From the NCBI GenBank assembly GCA_910586095.1, contig CAJUHQ010000014.1, forward strand, positions 1 to 41,738: a DNA stretch of 41,738 bases. The letters are read 5' to 3'. Made by a program: the position numbers and the translations under genes. Origin of the DNA: an uncultured Lachnospiraceae bacterium. Lineage in GTDB: Bacteria > Bacillota > Clostridia > Lachnospirales > Lachnospiraceae. Numbering within the stretch: the stretch's first letter is position 1; every line of letters begins with the position of its first letter. This document shows positions 8,498 through 16,938 of this stretch, in pieces. The notes under the pieces were generated by a model, which saw only the letters and a program-made list of their open reading frames with translations, searched no databases and was not told the DNA's origin.

Positions 8498-8548
8498 TTT
8501 ACATATAAAAATACTAAACTATACTGTTTCTGTATCGTACAGCAGTAT
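8498..8548 (+). promoter_or_regulatory. Promoter and candidate operator of the ArsR-type gene
   Basis: TTTACA (8498-8503), a 16-nt spacer and TATACT (8520-8525) form a good sigma-A-type promoter. An interrupted palindrome, ATACTG-ttt-CTGTA-tcg-TACAG-CAGTAT (8521-8548), covers the -10 box and the expected start site. That is where an autorepressor of the ArsR type would bind. GGAGG (8561-8565) precedes the ATG. Confidence 0.65.
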
Positions 8549-8573
8549 GTCTTGGATAGTGGAGGAATGAGTT

Positions 8574-9503
8574 ATGCTGTACTTTCGTTCTGTTGGAGAG
8601 GCCGAAAATGTATTGAAGGCCTTAAGTACACCTATGCGCGTCAAAATAATGGAAATGATCTATGAAAATGATACTTTAAGTATGAACGATCTCGCCGAAG
8701 CACTAGGTCTTACAAACGGTGCAATCTCCATGCATGTAAGCAAACTAGAGGAAGCTGGCCTTGTTCAGATCAAAGTAACTTCAGGCAAAAGAGGAACTAT
8801 GAAAATTGTGCGTCCCCGCTATCATCGTCTTATGATTGATCTTGCACCTGTGAAGGAAGCACGGCATTGTTATGTTGATGACATCCGCGTCGGATATTAC
8901 ACGGCCTGTCATGGTACTCCTACTTGTGGTCTTGCCACCAGCAGAGAAATCATTGGTTCATTGGATGATCCGCGTGTCTTTTCTTTTCCTGACCGCTTTC
9001 AAGCTGGAATTCTATGGTTTACTAGCGGTCATGTAGAATATAATCTTCCAAATCATCTCCAAGCAGGACAAACACTGACAGAACTTCAGATTTCTTTTGA
9101 AATCTCTTCTGAATGTCCTAGCACAAATGAGGACTATCCTTCCGATATCTATTTTTCTATCAATAACATACTGCTTGGAATGTGGATTAGCCCAGGGGAT
9201 TACGGCAACCGAAACGGGTATGTGTCACCTGCATGGTGGCCAAAAACACTGAATCAATATGGTCTTTTAAAAACGTTAATCATCAACAGTGAAGGCTGTT
9301 TTATGGATGGAACCAACAAATTGTCAGATATCACTATCCACGACCTAGGCATTGATTATAATAGCTACATTACCTTTAAGATTGAAGTCCCGCGCGACAC
9401 CATAAACTGCGGAGGCTGCACTCTTTTTGGAGAAGATTTTGGAGATCACAATCAGGCTTTGCGAATCAAAGCCTACTATAATGAAGAAAACGAAACGGCG
9501 TAG
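8574..9503 (+). CDS. ArsR-type transcriptional regulator with large C-terminal domain
   Basis: The N-terminal 85 residues form a winged helix of the ArsR type (VLKALSTPMRVKIMEMIYE...LAEALGLTNGAISMHVSKLEEAGLVQIKV). Classical ArsR proteins are about 100 aa, whereas this one has 309 aa. The extra 220 residues contain many aromatic residues and beta-strand-like segments and could be a jelly-roll or sugar-sensing domain, but I recognise no named family. Cys residues are spread out (CHGTPTCG, CGGC) and do not form the usual metal site of the ArsR recognition helix. It is divergent from the DUF5107 and cupin genes and is probably their regulator and its own. A terminator overlaps the stop codon. Confidence 0.8.
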   Translation: MLYFRSVGEAENVLKALSTPMRVKIMEMIYENDTLSMNDLAEALGLTNGAISMHVSKLEEAGLVQIKVTSGKRGTMKIVRPRYHRLMIDLAPVKEARHCYVDDIRVGYYTACHGTPTCGLATSREIIGSLDDPRVFSFPDRFQAGILWFTSGHVEYNLPNHLQAGQTLTELQISFEISSECPSTNEDYPSDIYFSINNILLGMWISPGDYGNRNGYVSPAWWPKTLNQYGLLKTLIINSEGCFMDGTNKLSDITIHDLGIDYNSYITFKIEVPRDTINCGGCTLFGEDFGDHNQALRIKAYYNEENETA

Positions 9504-9530
9504 GAAAAACCTGCGCTGTTTCGCATTTTT
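9491..9530 (+). terminator. Terminator of the ArsR-type gene
   Basis: CGAAACGGCGTAGG-aaaaa-CCTGCGCTGTTTCG (9491-9504 with 9510-9523, 14 pairs including two wobbles) is followed by CATTTTT. The stop codon TAG (9501-9503) lies inside the left arm. Confidence 0.85.
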
Positions 9531-9828
9531 ACACCCTGCCAACTTTTTTCCAGCAAAAAGCCAACATACATTTTTTCTTTTTAATTACACTAGTATTGTA
9601 ACCATTCAACTCCTATATTATTGTGTTTTATTGTAAAAGTCTTGATCTTCAATCAGGACTGCGCACTTGCTGCGCTGTCTGTACACGCGCCATGCAGCTT
9701 GTTGCATGTGTGCATCAGATTTCTAAACGCCCACTTTTATTTATGGTGGTGCCATTATGGCTGTATGGGCGTTTAGAAAAAATGTTACTTTTCAACCTAT
9801 TTTCATCTAAGAAAGGAAGAGTAGCGCA
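9531..9828 (+). other. Structured region upstream of the cotJ genes
   Basis: No gene is seen here. Four inverted repeats follow one another: AGTCTTGAT/AATCAGGACT (about 9637-9661), GCGCA/TGCGC (9661-9665 with 9671-9675), CATGCA/TGCATG (9691-9696 with 9703-9708) and a perfect 13-bp TTCTAAACGCCCA/TGGGCGTTTAGAA with a 32-nt loop (9721-9733 with 9766-9778). They precede the cotJ ribosome site (AGGAAGAG) and may be a leader structure. No clear sporulation-sigma promoter could be assigned. Confidence 0.55.
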
Positions 9829-10305
9829 ATGAATAACCAATCTTTTTGTCAATGCAACACAGAGTCCTTAGCAATGGCCTCTGTTCCTATGCAAGAATGG
9901 TGTGAACCCTATGATCTTGGTACAGCACTCTATCATGGCACACTATTCCCATGCCTAAACTATATGTTCTTTCAGGCCGAGGATATTCCTTGTCCTTTTT
10001 GTGACAAACCAACCTCAACCAAATCATCCGAGCAGGAAAAAGCTTTGCATGAACTGTGCAAAATCAGCTTTGCAATAACAGACTTAACTCTATATCTCGA
10101 CACACATCCTGACTGTCAAAACGGCATCAATATGATGAAGGACCTTTTACAAAAACGTCTGGATGCACTCGCAGACTATGCTGCAAAATATCATCCACTC
10201 ACACAGCTTTCGATTGTCACTGGAACTCCAGAAAGCTCAGAATATGAATGGGAAATGGGACCTCTTCCTTGGGACCCTTTTGGAAGCGAAGGAGGGCTTT
10301 TATAA
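9829..10305 (+). CDS. CotJA-CotJB fusion spore-coat protein
   Basis: CotJA and CotJB are normally two small proteins (about 80 aa each) made in the mother cell with CotJC. Here one 158-aa frame covers both. Residues about 13-48 (LAMASVPMQEWCEPYDLGTALYHGTLFPCLN) match CotJA. Residues about 72-155 (LCKISFAITDLTLYLDTHPDCQNG...YAAKYHPLTQ...WEMGPLPWDP) match CotJB, including the LYLDTHPD hallmark and the Trp/Pro-rich end. A Cys-containing linker, CPFCDKPTSTKSSEQEKA, joins them. The stop overlaps the cotJC start (TAATG), so the two genes are translationally coupled. The structured region upstream has no obvious sigma-A promoter. Confidence 0.85.
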   Translation: MNNQSFCQCNTESLAMASVPMQEWCEPYDLGTALYHGTLFPCLNYMFFQAEDIPCPFCDKPTSTKSSEQEKALHELCKISFAITDLTLYLDTHPDCQNGINMMKDLLQKRLDALADYAAKYHPLTQLSIVTGTPESSEYEWEMGPLPWDPFGSEGGLL

Positions 10306-10916
10306 TGTGGGCTTATGAAAAACGACTTGCATATCCTGTCAATATCAAAAAAACTTGCCCTAAAACGGCGCAACTTATCATCAGTCAATATGGTGGTCCT
10401 GACGGAGAACTCTCCGCCTCTATGCGCTATCTAGCACAGCGCTACACTATGCCAGTAAAAAAAGTAGGTGGTCTATTAACTGATATTGGTACAGAGGAGA
10501 TTAACCATATGGAAATCATCTGTGCAATGGTTTATCAGCTCACCAAAAACTTGTCCCCTGAACAGGCCAAAACGGCTGGCTTTGATGCCTATTATATTGA
10601 CCATACCGCGGGACTATGGCCCCAAGCCGCAGCAGGAGTGCCATTTACTGCACTTGAGCTCCAGTCAAAGGGAGATGTTTTTGCCGATCTGTATGAAGAT
10701 CTGGCAGCAGAGCAAAAGGCTCGTACTGTCTATGACAATTTGCTGCGTGTCATAGAAGATCCAGATGTCAGAGCACCACTTAAATTTTTGCGTGCGCGCG
10801 AAATTGTACACTTTCAGCGTTTTGGAGAAGCTCTAGAAATGACAAAAGATCGCCTCAATCACAACAATTATTACTATTTTAATCCAGAATTTGACAAGAC
10901 AATGATACACAAATAA
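10305..10916 (+). CDS. cotJC: Spore coat protein CotJC (manganese-catalase-like)
   Basis: CotJC belongs to the manganese-catalase-like ferritin fold and is laid down in the spore coat. The 203-aa product has the family start MWAYEKRLAYPV and the metal-ligand-like motifs LLTDIGTEEINHMEII (E-x2-H) and DLYEDLAAEQKARTVYDNLL, then FLRAREIVHFQRFGEAL (E-x2-H). So the diiron/dimanganese ligand set looks intact and catalase or peroxidase activity is possible. The start is the ATG at 10305, which overlaps the preceding stop; GGAGGG at 10290-10295 serves it. An upstream in-frame start at 10248 falls inside the preceding gene and is rejected. Confidence 0.93.
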   Translation: MWAYEKRLAYPVNIKKTCPKTAQLIISQYGGPDGELSASMRYLAQRYTMPVKKVGGLLTDIGTEEINHMEIICAMVYQLTKNLSPEQAKTAGFDAYYIDHTAGLWPQAAAGVPFTALELQSKGDVFADLYEDLAAEQKARTVYDNLLRVIEDPDVRAPLKFLRAREIVHFQRFGEALEMTKDRLNHNNYYYFNPEFDKTMIHK

Positions 10917-10920
10917 TATA

Positions 10921-10962
10921 TAGCACATGGACACTCATTTTTCTTTGAGTATCCATGTGCTA
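10921..10962. terminator. Bidirectional terminator between cotJC and uppP
   Basis: TAGCACATGGACACTCA (10921-10937) pairs with TGAGTATCCATGTGCTA (10946-10962), 17 positions with one mismatch. It lies between the convergent ends of cotJC and uppP. The T-runs are weak on both strands. Confidence 0.65.
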
Positions 10963-11009
10963 TCAAATAAAAACCATTTTGTGCACAAAACCAAATTGAT
11001 ATAGCTATT

Positions 11010-11846
11010 TTATACAGTAATCACATTGCAAAGTCCCAACACAATAACTAAAATCCCCAACACAATACGATACCAGCCAAATATCTGAAAATCGTGCTTT
11101 TTAATATAGTCCATCAAAAACTTAATCACAAAGATAGAGACCACAAATGCTACTAACATGCCAATAATTAGCACTCCCGCCTCCACCTGTGTGAAATGAA
11201 AACCAAATTTTACAATCTTTAAAAGGCTTGCCCCAAACATTACAGGAATAGCCAGAAAAAAAGTAAACTCTGCTGCTACACTGCGTGACACACCGATTAA
11301 CAATGCCCCCACAATGGTCGCGCCAGACCGTGAAGTCCCTGGAAAAATCGCAGCAATCAACTGAAAAAAACCAATGATAAGTGCCACTGGAAAAGTAATC
11401 CCCTTCAACGTCTTGACACGTGCTTTTTTACCCTTATTTCTTCGTTCTACCACTATAAAAGCCACACCAAATACGATCAAGGCCACTGCAACTGGAATCG
11501 CATGATAAAAAAGTTCCTCAAACACTTCATCAAACAATAGCCCTACAACCGCCGCCGGAATACAGGCTACGACAATTTTAAGCCACAGCATAATTTTATC
11601 CTGTTCGATCACTGGTTTGGACTGGTCGCGAAACTGAAATGGAAAAATTTTGTCCCAAAACAAAATGACCACGGCAAAGATCGCACCTAACTGTATAACT
11701 ACAAGAAACATCTCCAAAAACTCTGGTGTACAGTCTAGCTTTATAAACTCATCGAGAATAATCATATGTCCCGTACTGCTAACTGGAAGCCATTCTGTGA
11801 TGCCTTCAACAATCCCGAACAATATCGCCTTTAAAATCTCTATCAT
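11010..11846 (-). CDS. uppP: Undecaprenyl-diphosphatase UppP (BacA)
   Basis: This integral membrane enzyme removes a phosphate from undecaprenyl diphosphate, recycling the lipid carrier for cell-wall synthesis; it is also linked to bacitracin tolerance. The 278-aa product has the two family motifs: EGITEWLPVSSTGHMI (about residues 13-28) and PGTSRSGATIVGALLIGVSRSVAAEFTF (about 167-195), with hydrophobic helices between and after them. Length is normal. It is the last gene of a tight minus-strand run; only 25 nt separate it from the patatin gene. Ribosome site AAAGGG. Confidence 0.96.
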   Translation of the reverse strand: MIEILKAILFGIVEGITEWLPVSSTGHMIILDEFIKLDCTPEFLEMFLVVIQLGAIFAVVILFWDKIFPFQFRDQSKPVIEQDKIMLWLKIVVACIPAAVVGLLFDEVFEELFYHAIPVAVALIVFGVAFIVVERRNKGKKARVKTLKGITFPVALIIGFFQLIAAIFPGTSRSGATIVGALLIGVSRSVAAEFTFFLAIPVMFGASLLKIVKFGFHFTQVEAGVLIIGMLVAFVVSIFVIKFLMDYIKKHDFQIFGWYRIVLGILVIVLGLCNVITV

Positions 11847-11871
11847 TGCTAAACCCTTTCCCTTTTCATTC

Positions 11872-12738
11872 TTACTCCAATATATTTTCGTCCAAAAATG
11901 CCATTAACTGCTGATAACACTTTTTGGCATCTTGATACCCTATTTGATACAATGCTTCCATCTTGTTTCTGTCTTTCTCAATTCTGTTCACATTGCTTGC
12001 ATGTGTTGGACGTATAACAAACGCTCTTTTTTTTGCTTGCTCATCAGCTAAAAACTGCAACGTTTCATTGTAGCGTATGTGCCTGCTTTTTACTAGTTCA
12101 TACACCTTGGGATACTGTTTATATTTTAGTTTGATACAAGCTAGATTTGTCGGGGATGCCGGCTTTCTGACATAACCTTCTTCCTTGGTTAGAATCACTA
12201 CATTCTTACGATTTCCATCCTCAATGGATTTTTTGATAGGAACCGCATCACAGATACCACCATCAAGATAATACTCGTCTCCAATCTTGACATTGCGCGA
12301 TACTAATGGCAACGACGCCGAAGCACGCACAGAGGTCAAATCTCTATGCATCTCGCGCAGGGGCATATACTCTGGCTTTCCTGTGCGGATATTAGTTACT
12401 ACTGCCCAGGCATCTCCTTCATATCTAGCGGCTGCCTTATAATCATAGGGATCTAGCCTATTAGGAATCTGATTATAATTTAGATCTACATTAAATAGAT
12501 CTCCTGTCAAAATAAGACTTCTAAAACTACAGTAATTCTTGTCTTTTAGATAATTTAATGCCACTCTGTAAGAGCGTTTACGTTGCTTTGATATATAGTT
12601 GCACAGATGACAGGCCCCAGCAGACACCCCATAACACTTACTAAAAAATAATCCCTTTTCTATAAAGTACTCGAGCACTCCTGCGGTATAAATTCCCTTC
12701 ATACCACCACCCTCAAGTACTAGTCCACAATCTATCAT
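11872..12738 (-). CDS. Patatin-like phospholipase
   Basis: Patatin-like proteins are lipid acyl hydrolases with a Ser-Asp dyad. In this 288-aa protein the oxyanion loop GLVLEGGGMKGIYTAGVLEYF comes first, then the nucleophile elbow GVSAG (Ser near residue 37), then DGG with the catalytic Asp (YYLDGGICDAVPIKKSIEDG). It is cytosolic with no signal peptide. It resembles the YjjU-like bacterial group. The start at ATG 12738 fits AGGAG 5 nt upstream better than the GTG two codons earlier. It lies between uppP and the aminotransferase with gaps of about 25 nt, so it is probably co-transcribed. The substrate is unknown. Confidence 0.9.
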   Translation of the reverse strand: MIDCGLVLEGGGMKGIYTAGVLEYFIEKGLFFSKCYGVSAGACHLCNYISKQRKRSYRVALNYLKDKNYCSFRSLILTGDLFNVDLNYNQIPNRLDPYDYKAAARYEGDAWAVVTNIRTGKPEYMPLREMHRDLTSVRASASLPLVSRNVKIGDEYYLDGGICDAVPIKKSIEDGNRKNVVILTKEEGYVRKPASPTNLACIKLKYKQYPKVYELVKSRHIRYNETLQFLADEQAKKRAFVIRPTHASNVNRIEKDRNKMEALYQIGYQDAKKCYQQLMAFLDENILE

Positions 12739-12765
12739 AACCACTCCTCTTTTAGAACTTTTGTT

Positions 12766-13956
12766 TTATTTGTTATATACTTCCTTCACAAATCTGCGAA
12801 GTGCTTCCATGCCGCGCCGAACCTTGTCAGTTTCCACACAGTACGCCATTCTAAAATACCCTGGACATCCAAAAGAATCGCCAGGTACAAACACTAAATC
12901 ATACTGCATCGCCTTTTTGCAAAATGCGACTGAATCAGCCTCTAGCGCTTTGGGAAATATATAAAACGTTCCACCTGGTTTTACAACTGTAAATCCTAAT
13001 TGTACAAGCTCATCATAAATAATATTCATATTAGTCTCATACACAGACAGATCTGATGTCACACCGAGAACCTCTGCCACTGCTATCTGTATGATGGAAG
13101 GCGGGCAGTTATGACCGATTCCTCTTGAAATCTGTGCACACATTGCAGAAATCAATTCTCCATCTGTCGCATTGGGATTAGCCGCCACATATCCTAAGCG
13201 CTCACCAGGTATTGAGAGCGACTTTGCAAAAGAATAACAAGACAGTGTATTGTCATAGTATTTTGAGATATAAGGCGCCTTTACACCAGCAAACAAAATT
13301 TCGCGATATGGTTCATCTGATATTATAAAAATATCATGACCATACTCTTTTTGCTTTTCGCAAAGAAGTTCTGCTAACCTTTTGACTGTCTGCTCAGAAT
13401 ACACAGTTCCCGACGGATTGTTAGGAGAATTTATCAGCACTGCCATTGTTTTTGGAGTGAGCGTTTTCTCCAACTGCTCAAAATGAATCTGAAACTGCTG
13501 TGTATCAGCAGGCACGATTTTTAGAACTGCCCCTGTCTGATTTACATAGTGATTGTATTCTGGAAAATAAGGAGCAAATGTAATCACTTCATCACCAGGC
13601 TGTGTCACAGCACGAACCGCATGTGCAACAGCCCCTGCCGCTCCCGTTGTCATAAAAATATGCTCTGCTGTATACTCCATTCCATACGTTTGATTTAGAA
13701 ATTGTGCAAATTTCTTTCGCACAGCCAAAATTCCTTGTGACTGGCTATAACCATGCAACTCCATTGTATCACGACTTTGTAAAAGCTCTATCATTTTATC
13801 TGTGAATACTTGTGGAACTGGCACAGACGGATTGCCCAGACTAAAATCAAATACATTTTCTTTTCCAATTTCCTTTGCCCTAGCGCCTGCCCACTCTGAC
13901 ATCTCTCTAATCACTGACTTTGCGCCTAACATTTCCTTATATTTTTGTGAAATCAT
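12766..13956 (-). CDS. Class I/II PLP-dependent aminotransferase
   Basis: This 396-aa protein is a fold-type I aminotransferase of the aspartate-aminotransferase class. It has INSPNNPSGTVYSE (cofactor and substrate contact), ISDEPYREILF (Asp that pairs with the pyridine nitrogen) and SFAKSLSIPGERLGY (Schiff-base lysine near 245; Arg in ERLGY for phosphate). The C-terminal KPGGTFYIFPKALEADSVAFC is typical. Substrate specificity cannot be read from this; aspartate or aromatic amino acids are possible. It is 36 nt downstream of uvrC and 27 nt upstream of the patatin gene, a run that has no obvious metabolic theme. Confidence 0.92.
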   Translation of the reverse strand: MISQKYKEMLGAKSVIREMSEWAGARAKEIGKENVFDFSLGNPSVPVPQVFTDKMIELLQSRDTMELHGYSQSQGILAVRKKFAQFLNQTYGMEYTAEHIFMTTGAAGAVAHAVRAVTQPGDEVITFAPYFPEYNHYVNQTGAVLKIVPADTQQFQIHFEQLEKTLTPKTMAVLINSPNNPSGTVYSEQTVKRLAELLCEKQKEYGHDIFIISDEPYREILFAGVKAPYISKYYDNTLSCYSFAKSLSIPGERLGYVAANPNATDGELISAMCAQISRGIGHNCPPSIIQIAVAEVLGVTSDLSVYETNMNIIYDELVQLGFTVVKPGGTFYIFPKALEADSVAFCKKAMQYDLVFVPGDSFGCPGYFRMAYCVETDKVRRGMEALRRFVKEVYNK

Positions 13957-13992
13957 TTTTATCTCTATGCTCCTTTCTTGGCATACAAATCT

Positions 13993-15897
13993 CTAATTTT
14001 CAATCTCTTCTTTCTGGTTTTTCTGAAAAAATTGATAGACCTCTTGCGCTACATTGGCTGTAATGCCTGGCACTTTGGCGATTGTTTCCTTATCTGCCAT
14101 ACGCAACTCTTCTATTGACTTAAAATACTTCATCAATGCCTTGCGACGGCTAGGCCCTATCCCTGGTATCTCATCTAACACAGAATGTACCTGCGCTTTG
14201 CTTCTAAGCGAGCGGTGATACGTGATAGCAAAGCGGTGTGCCTCATCCTGTATGCGTGTAATCAGTTTAAATCCTTCGCTGTCCTTACTGATTGGCAATT
14301 CCTTATTGTTAAAATAAAGCCCGCGAGTACGATGATTGTCATCCTTAACCATCCCACAAACAGGAATGGCAATCCCCAATTCTCCAAGCACTTGCAGCGC
14401 TATATTCACTTGTCCACGTCCGCCGTCCATCAACAGTAAATCTGGAAATCTAGTAAAACTTCCAAAACGTTCTCCCACGCTATCCGCATCGCTTTTCATC
14501 TCCTCAAGTTCCTCAAGCCCATGCAAAAAACGACGCGTGAGCACCTCTTGCATACAAGCATAATCGTCTGGTCCTGCCACTGTTTTCATACGAAATTTTC
14601 TGTAATCACTGCGCTTGGGTTTCCCCTTTTCGTACACCACCATCGAACCTACGTTTGCAAATCCACTCGTATTAGAGATATCAAACGCTTCCATACGAAT
14701 AATTGGACCAATTCCTAAAAGTGTCTCGATCTCTTTGACAGCACCGATGGTTCTGCCTTCCTCGCGCTTAATACGCTCCCTGTCTTGACTTAGGACAAGT
14801 TGAGCATTTCTGGCCGCCAAATCCACCAATTTCTCTTTTGCTCCCTTTTGTGGCACTCTACAGTGAACGCGCGCTCCTTTTTTGCCTGTCAGCCATCTCT
14901 CGACTAGCTCCATATCCTCAATGGTTTCTTGAAGCATAATTTCACGCGGAATAAAGGGCGTTCCTGCATAGAACTGTTTGACAAAGCTTGTCAAAATTTT
15001 GTGTGCGATAGGTTCCTCCACCTGTGTCATATAAAAGTGTTCTCTACCAATCAGTTTCCCATTTCTTAGAAAAAATACTTGTACTACTGCCTCATTTCCA
15101 TCGATCGCCAACGCGATAATGTCCTTATCTTCTCCTACATTGTCCGACATCTTTTGCGTCTCGCTAACCTTCTTGATACTTTCTATCAAATTGCGGTACA
15201 AAAGCGCTTCCTCGAACTCCATCTTCTCAGATGCCTGCTGCATCTTTTCTTTTAATTCCTTAAGAATGGGCTGTTGCTTACCATTCAAAAACTCAATCGC
15301 CTGCTCAATCTGCTGTGCATATGCTTCCTTTGTAATGTTGCCTTGGCAAGGTGCACAGCACTGCCCTATATGATAATTCAAACAGGGACGTTCTTTACCA
15401 CAGTCTCTTGGCAACCTTCGATTACAAGTTCTAAGTTTATAGAGTTTGTTGATAAGATCAATGCTCTCTCTCACACCCCCATTCGTAAAGGGGCCAAAAT
15501 AACGCGCCTTATCCTTTTTCATCTGCCGCACCATCATAACACGCGGATACTCTTCCCCAACTGTCACTTTAATATATGGATATGTTTTATCATCTTTGAG
15601 CAGTGTATTATACTTAGGGCAATGTTCTTTGATAAGATTGTTCTCAAGAATCAACGCCTCTAGTTCAGAATCTGTCACAATATATTCAAACCACGCAATT
15701 AACGATACCATCTTGTCAATCTGTGGACCACGTCCGATCTTTTCCTTGAAGTAAGACCGTACTCTGTTGTGGAGATTGACTGCCTTCCCAACATAGAGTA
15801 TAGCATCATCCACATCATGCATAATATACACCCCAGGCTTATTGGGAAGTTTCTTTAGCTCTTCTTTTATGTCAAATTCTTGTGAATTCTGCGCCAT
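13993..15897 (-). CDS. uvrC: Excinuclease ABC subunit UvrC
   Basis: UvrC makes both incisions around bulky DNA lesions, together with UvrB. The 634-aa product has the expected modules in order: GIY-YIG nuclease (residues about 15-95: NKPGVYIMHDVDDAILYVGKA), a Cys-containing segment CNRRLPRDCGKERPCLNYHIGQC, the UVR motif that binds UvrB (about 205-240), the RNase H-like second nuclease (MEAFDISNTSGFANVGSMVV...LLMDGGRGQVN) and tandem helix-hairpin-helix motifs at the end (IPGIGPSRRKALMKYF, VPGITANVAQEVYQFF). Length is normal. The ATG follows a GGGGGG site. It lies 26 nt after the unknown 211-aa gene. Confidence 0.97.
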   Translation of the reverse strand: MAQNSQEFDIKEELKKLPNKPGVYIMHDVDDAILYVGKAVNLHNRVRSYFKEKIGRGPQIDKMVSLIAWFEYIVTDSELEALILENNLIKEHCPKYNTLLKDDKTYPYIKVTVGEEYPRVMMVRQMKKDKARYFGPFTNGGVRESIDLINKLYKLRTCNRRLPRDCGKERPCLNYHIGQCCAPCQGNITKEAYAQQIEQAIEFLNGKQQPILKELKEKMQQASEKMEFEEALLYRNLIESIKKVSETQKMSDNVGEDKDIIALAIDGNEAVVQVFFLRNGKLIGREHFYMTQVEEPIAHKILTSFVKQFYAGTPFIPREIMLQETIEDMELVERWLTGKKGARVHCRVPQKGAKEKLVDLAARNAQLVLSQDRERIKREEGRTIGAVKEIETLLGIGPIIRMEAFDISNTSGFANVGSMVVYEKGKPKRSDYRKFRMKTVAGPDDYACMQEVLTRRFLHGLEELEEMKSDADSVGERFGSFTRFPDLLLMDGGRGQVNIALQVLGELGIAIPVCGMVKDDNHRTRGLYFNNKELPISKDSEGFKLITRIQDEAHRFAITYHRSLRSKAQVHSVLDEIPGIGPSRRKALMKYFKSIEELRMADKETIAKVPGITANVAQEVYQFFQKNQKEEIEN

Positions 15898-15923
15898 ACT
15901 CCCCCCATGTTTCCAATTATACC

Positions 15924-16559
15924 TTAACGGATTTCCTCAAACCACGCACTTTTGTTCTCTTCTATCGTCTCTTGAGCTTCCTGAGCCTTTTTATCATCTG
16001 CTATAGCTCTCATAATACGATTAATGTCCTCCGGCGAAAACATAGAGATTGCATCTGACAGTTGATCTATATTGTCACGATTGACAAGCAAATTTCCCCC
16101 ACCAGACAAAGGAATCGTCAAAACATTTGCCTTGTCACTGACATCGCCAAGGCAAATGGCATTGTTTTGTGCGTCACAGACAAACTCAACCCCATTATAA
16201 GAAATCACCCCGTCCTTAGCCAGATTTTCATATGGAAAGGATTTTTGATATGTCCCGTTCATCTTGGCTATCAAGCTGCTATATTTAAAAGTACTTCCTT
16301 TTGCAAAATCACTGATTTCTAACAATTTCTGATCCAATTCTTCCTTTCGTTCTTCCTGTTCTTTTTGAATGGCATCTATATTTTTGTCAACCTTTTTGAT
16401 AAGCCCTTCCCACTCCTGATTCGTATAGCTTTTGCTGCCAATCGAAAAGGAGGGTTGTGTTTCCCCGCGCTTTACTGCATCTGCAATTTCGGCTCTTCTT
16501 TTATTGATACAATCCAGTTGCTCCTGACGTGACATTCCCATAATACTGTTGACGTTCAT
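15924..16559 (-). CDS. Uncharacterised protein, 211 aa
   Basis: I do not recognise this protein. The start at 16559 (MNVNSIMGMSRQEQLD) has an AGGAGG-type site (plus tcctcc at 16566-16571); a longer frame from 16607 lacks one. The N-terminal third is charged and helical with a predicted coiled coil (KKVDKNIDAIQKEQEERKEELDQKL, about residues 68-92). The middle looks beta-rich (GVISYNGVEFVCDAQNNAICLGD), and the C-terminus is helical and acidic. No signal peptide or membrane helix is seen. It is the first gene of the uvrC run. A structured leader with a TATAAT box lies upstream. Confidence 0.8.
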   Translation of the reverse strand: MNVNSIMGMSRQEQLDCINKRRAEIADAVKRGETQPSFSIGSKSYTNQEWEGLIKKVDKNIDAIQKEQEERKEELDQKLLEISDFAKGSTFKYSSLIAKMNGTYQKSFPYENLAKDGVISYNGVEFVCDAQNNAICLGDVSDKANVLTIPLSGGGNLLVNRDNIDQLSDAISMFSPEDINRIMRAIADDKKAQEAQETIEENKSAWFEEIR

Positions 16560-16938
16560 AAAAAATCCTCCATTCTTACCAAAATCTGCGAATTTGGGCG
16601 TAAGCACAAATTTGCCGTGTGAAACCTAGTAGTTCTTTGTGAAGCAGCCTTTGCTGCAAACGAAAACTGCCACAGGCAGTTAGAAATACTTTTCACGCTT
16701 CTAACCACTTTGTTTATTATATAGTAGATTATCTTTTAACAAGCAATACGATACCATCGCAATTCTTATTGAATATATCGTACTTTATACCCTTTTTCTT
16801 AACCGCGTTTATATCATACTTGAACGCCTTTTAACAGCCATACGGCAGATTGGGTATGATGCAAGTTTTATGATGTATCTTCAAAAATGATGATGAAAGG
16901 TGCCTACTTTATATCAAAATAGACACCTATGATTGGTT
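16560..16938 (-). promoter_or_regulatory. Intergenic region: promoter, two hairpins and ftsH terminator
   Basis: There is no gene here. On the minus strand a TATAAT box lies at 16721-16716; the -35 is weak. Downstream of it the leader of the 211-aa gene can form AACTGCC-aca-GGCAGTT (16665-16681) and GCAGC-cttt-GCTGC (16644-16657). The ftsH terminator lies at the far end (separate entry). Confidence 0.5.
16898..16928 (-). terminator. Terminator of ftsH
   Basis: The minus-strand sequence AGGTGTCTATTT pairs with AAAGTAGGCACCT (with wobbles), starting 10 nt past the ftsH stop. A T-rich stretch (TTCATCATCATTTTT) follows. Confidence 0.7.

Noticed and set aside
10248..10304. Upstream start for cotJC giving 19 extra residues
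   Set aside because: The extension lies in the preceding gene in another frame, while MWAYEKRLAYPV with GGAGGG upstream is the family start.
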